A stretch of DNA of 64,000 nucleotides, from contig NZ_LMMO01000003.1 in the NCBI RefSeq assembly GCF_001422285.1, forward strand, positions 759,135 to 823,134, given 5' to 3'. Source of the stretch: Frigoribacterium sp. Leaf263 (lineage in GTDB: Bacteria > Actinomycetota > Actinomycetes > Actinomycetales > Microbacteriaceae). Shown here piece after piece: positions 61,775 through 64,000 of the stretch. Position 1 is the stretch's first letter; the number at the start of each line of letters is the position of its first letter. Under the pieces are notes generated by a model, which was given only the letters and a program-made list of their open reading frames with translations, did no database searches and was not told the DNA's origin. A program made the position numbers and the translations under genes.

Positions 61775-61810
61775 CCGACAGGCGGTTCCCTTCGGGGAGC
61801 CGCCTGTCGG
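61775..61810 (+). terminator. Terminator hairpin of rpsA
   Basis: 16-bp stem with one G-T pair (61775-61790 with 61795-61810) capped by a stable TTCG tetraloop. Confidence 0.85.
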
Positions 61811-61855
61811 CGTCTCAGACGCCGTCAGCGCGCAGACCCGCGTCAGGGGCAGGAG

Positions 61856-61867
61856 TAGCATCTGGGG
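61856..61867 (+). promoter_or_regulatory. -10 element of a leaderless promoter (coaE)
   Basis: TAGCAT at 61856-61861, 6 nt before the ATG at 61868; no typical ribosome binding site. Confidence 0.5.
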
Positions 61868-62518
61868 ATGTTCGTGTGTGGGCTCACCGGAGGCATCGCC
61901 GCGGGGAAGAGCACTGTGGCGGGACGACTCGCCGAGCGGGGTGCCGCTGTGATCGACGCCGATCGACTGGCGCGCGAGGTGGTCGAACCCGGCACGCCCG
62001 GCTTGCGGGCGGTGGCCGAACGATTCGGCAGGAGCGTCCTGACCGCTGCCGGTGATCTCGACCGCGCGGCCCTCGGGGGCATCGTCTTCGCCGATGCCTC
62101 CGCGCGAGCCGATCTGGAGGCCATCATCCATCCGGCGGTCCGCGCGCTGTCGACGCGTCGGATGAACGAGGCCGTGACCGATGATCCGGAACGCGTCATC
62201 GTCTACGACGTGCCCCTCCTCGTCGAGTCCCGTGGTGCCGGAGACTTCGACGTCGTCGCGGTGGTCGACACGCCACGGGAGACGAGGCTCCGGCGCCTCG
62301 TCGAACTCCGAGGCATGTCCGAGGCCGAGGCTGTGAGGCGGTTGGACGCGCAGGCGCCCGACGACGTCCGTCTGGCCGCCGCCGACCTCGTGGTCGACGC
62401 GAGCGGCACTCTCGACGACACCCGCCGTGGGAGCGACGAGCTCTACGACCGTCTCCGTTCGCTGTCAGCACGCAAGGCGTCCGGCTCATCGGCGAGCACT
62501 GTCGGTGGTCGCTCGTAA
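61868..62518 (+). CDS. coaE: Dephospho-CoA kinase
   Basis: A 216-residue P-loop kinase for the last step of coenzyme A synthesis. The P-loop [20 protein letters not shown] is near the N-terminus, and YDVPLLVES and the lid Arg block follow. It lacks the C-terminal GrpB-like extension seen in mycobacterial CoaE. Between rpsA and uvrB, as in Mycobacterium. Confidence 0.95.
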   Translation: MFVCGLTGGIAAGKSTVAGRLAERGAAVIDADRLAREVVEPGTPGLRAVAERFGRSVLTAAGDLDRAALGGIVFADASARADLEAIIHPAVRALSTRRMNEAVTDDPERVIVYDVPLLVESRGAGDFDVVAVVDTPRETRLRRLVELRGMSEAEAVRRLDAQAPDDVRLAAADLVVDASGTLDDTRRGSDELYDRLRSLSARKASGSSASTVGGRS

Positions 62519-62528
62519 ACTCGAGGGT
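62516..62528 (+). promoter_or_regulatory. -10 element of a leaderless promoter (uvrB)
   Basis: TAAACT at 62516-62521 overlapping the end of coaE, 7 nt before the ATG at 62529. A GAGGG lies too close to the ATG to act as a good ribosome binding site. Confidence 0.45.
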
Positions 62529-64000
62529 ATGCAACCGACCCGCAGTGTTCGTCCCTTCGAAGTCGTCAGCGAGTACGAACCGAGCGGCGATCAGCCCGCG
62601 GCGATCGCCGAGCTGGCTGGTCGGATCAACGCCGGCGAGACGGATGTAGTGCTGCTGGGCGCCACCGGCACGGGCAAGTCGGCCACGACGGCCTGGCTCG
62701 TCGAGCAGGTCCAACGCCCCACTCTGGTCCTCGCCCACAACAAGACCCTGGCGGCGCAGCTCGCGAACGAGTTCCGCGAGATGTTCCCCCACAATGCGGT
62801 CGAGTACTTCGTGTCGTACTACGACTACTACCAGCCCGAGGCCTACGTCCCCCAGACGGACACGTTCATCGAGAAGGACTCCTCGATCAACGCCGAGGTC
62901 GAGCGTCTGCGGCACTCCACGACGAACTCCCTTCTGAGCCGGCGCGACGTCATCGTCGTATCGACGGTCTCGTGCATCTACGGCCTCGGCACACCCGAGG
63001 GGTACCTGGAGGCCATGATCGCCCTGCAGGTGGGCCAGAAGATCGAACGCGAGACGCTCATCCGTCGATTCGTGTCGATGCAGTACCAGCGGAACGACAT
63101 CGACTTCTCTCGGGGCAACTTCCGCGTTCGCGGCGACACCATCGAGATCATCCCGATGTACGAAGAGCTGGCCATCCGCATCGAGATGTTCGGTGACGAG
63201 GTCGAGGCCCTCTACGCGCTCCACCCCCTGACCGGTGACGTCGTGAAAACCCTCGATGCCGTCTCCGTCTTCCCGGGTTCCCACTACGTCGCGGGCACCG
63301 ATGTCATGCACAGGGCCATCGGCACGATCAAAGACGAGCTCGCCGATCGGCTGGCCGAACTCGACAAGCAGGGCAAGCTCCTCGAGTCGCAGCGGCTTCG
63401 GATGCGGACGACCTTCGACCTCGAGATGATGGAGCAGATCGGCTTCTGCAACGGCATCGAGAACTACTCGTCCCACATCGACGGCCGGTCGCCAGGCGAA
63501 GCGCCGCATTGTCTGCTCGACTACTTCCCCGACGATCTGCTCGTCGTCATCGACGAGTCCCATGTCACGGTGCCGCAGATCGGCGCGATGTACGAGGGCG
63601 ACGCATCCCGCAAGCGCACCCTGGTCGACCACGGCTTCCGGCTCCCGAGCGCCCTCGACAACAGGCCGCTGAAGTTCGAGGAGTTCCTCGATCGCGTCGG
63701 CCAGAAGGTCTACCTCTCGGCGACCCCCGGCAAGTACGAGCTCGGGATCACCGACAGCGTCGTCGAGCAGATCATCCGCCCGACGGGTCTCATCGACCCG
63801 GAGATCGTCATCAAACCCTCCGAGGGGCAGATCGACGATCTGCTCGAAGAGATCAAGCTCCGGAGCGAGCGCGACGAACGGGTGCTGGTCACGACCCTGA
63901 CGAAGAAGATGGCGGAGGAGCTCACCGACTTCCTCACGGAGGCGGGCGTCCGGGTCCGATACCTGCATTCGGACGTCGACACCCTGCGACGCGTCGAGCT
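62529..64000 (+). CDS. uvrB: Excinuclease ABC subunit UvrB (cut by window end)
   Basis: The first 490 residues of the DNA-damage-recognition helicase of nucleotide excision repair; the usual length is about 690. Walker A is [15 protein letters not shown] (about residues 38-52). The beta-hairpin that is inserted between DNA strands is in [20 protein letters not shown]. Walker B is [16 protein letters not shown] and the SATPGKYEL block follows. The remaining helicase motifs and the UvrC-binding domain lie beyond the window. Confidence 0.97.
   Translation, partial: MQPTRSVRPFEVVSEYEPSGDQPAAIAELAGRINAGETDVVLLGATGTGKSATTAWLVEQVQRPTLVLAHNKTLAAQLANEFREMFPHNAVEYFVSYYDYYQPEAYVPQTDTFIEKDSSINAEVERLRHSTTNSLLSRRDVIVVSTVSCIYGLGTPEGYLEAMIALQVGQKIERETLIRRFVSMQYQRNDIDFSRGNFRVRGDTIEIIPMYEELAIRIEMFGDEVEALYALHPLTGDVVKTLDAVSVFPGSHYVAGTDVMHRAIGTIKDELADRLAELDKQGKLLESQRLRMRTTFDLEMMEQIGFCNGIENYSSHIDGRSPGEAPHCLLDYFPDDLLVVIDESHVTVPQIGAMYEGDASRKRTLVDHGFRLPSALDNRPLKFEEFLDRVGQKVYLSATPGKYELGITDSVVEQIIRPTGLIDPEIVIKPSEGQIDDLLEEIKLRSERDERVLVTTLTKKMAEELTDFLTEAGVRVRYLHSDVDTLRRVE

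Overview
The window is a 64-kb piece of a high-GC actinobacterial chromosome, most likely from the family Microbacteriaceae (Micrococcales); the genus cannot be fixed from the sequence alone. The evidence is the strong GC bias, many GTG and TTG starts, the usual actinobacterial gene orders (pyrR-pyrB-pyrC-PH-like-carA-carB-pyrF-mihF/gmk-rpoZ, priA-fmt-rsmB-rpe, trpE-membrane protein-trpC-trpB-trpA-lgt, pdtaR near polA-rpsA-coaE-uvrB), DUF349 and HGxxPAAW proteins, and a PriA that has lost its ATPase motifs. From about 5.3 kb onward nearly every gene is on the + strand.

Layout. 1-5.2 kb: the end of a GT9 glycosyltransferase, a GAF-ANTAR protein, a convergent SigB/SigF-type sigma factor, a 50-residue acidic protein, an orphan AbiEi-like protein, a DUF349 protein and a membrane-anchored cyclophilin. 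5.3-16.6 kb: rarA, rpsD, a small membrane protein, alaS, ruvX, mltG (apparently frameshifted at its 5' end), aroC-aroK-aroB, efp, nusB. 16.6-26.6 kb: the pyrimidine operon, preceded by a PyrR-binding loop next to the pyrR start, followed by an mIHF-guanylate kinase fusion and rpoZ. 26.7-33.4 kb: metK, priA, fmt, rsmB, rpe, hisE. 33.5-41.8 kb: hisG-hisF-hisI, then trpE, two small membrane proteins, trpC-trpB-trpA and lgt. 42-49.6 kb: gltB-gltD and pyk. 49.7-54.8 kb: a small membrane protein, a cold-shock gene and a tRNA-Leu(CAA) on the minus strand, an ANTAR response regulator, a thioesterase and polA. 54.9-58.4 kb: a DeoR regulator with a mannitol-type PTS (separate EIIC, EIIB, EIIA) and HPr. 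58.4-64 kb: a DUF885 protein, rpsA, coaE and the first two thirds of uvrB.

How the genes fit together. The window is mostly core metabolism: de novo UMP synthesis, the chorismate branch feeding tryptophan, parts of histidine synthesis, glutamate synthesis, SAM, and translation and repair genes. Stop/start overlaps of the ATGA, GTGA or TTGA kind run through the aro, pyr, his and trp blocks, which suggests long co-transcribed, translationally coupled units. The sugar-uptake operon at 55-58 kb is the only clear accessory module.

I found no prophage, insertion sequence, CRISPR array or defence island, and nothing that I would call a new multi-gene system. The points most worth checking are the mIHF-Gmk fusion, the C-tract frameshift in mltG, nine genes with a -10 hexamer 6-8 bases before the start codon (leaderless mRNAs), the PyrR loop at the pyrR start, the antiparallel overlap of the sigma factor and GAF-ANTAR genes, and two places (between mltG and aroC, and between rpoZ and metK) where genes expected from relatives are absent.
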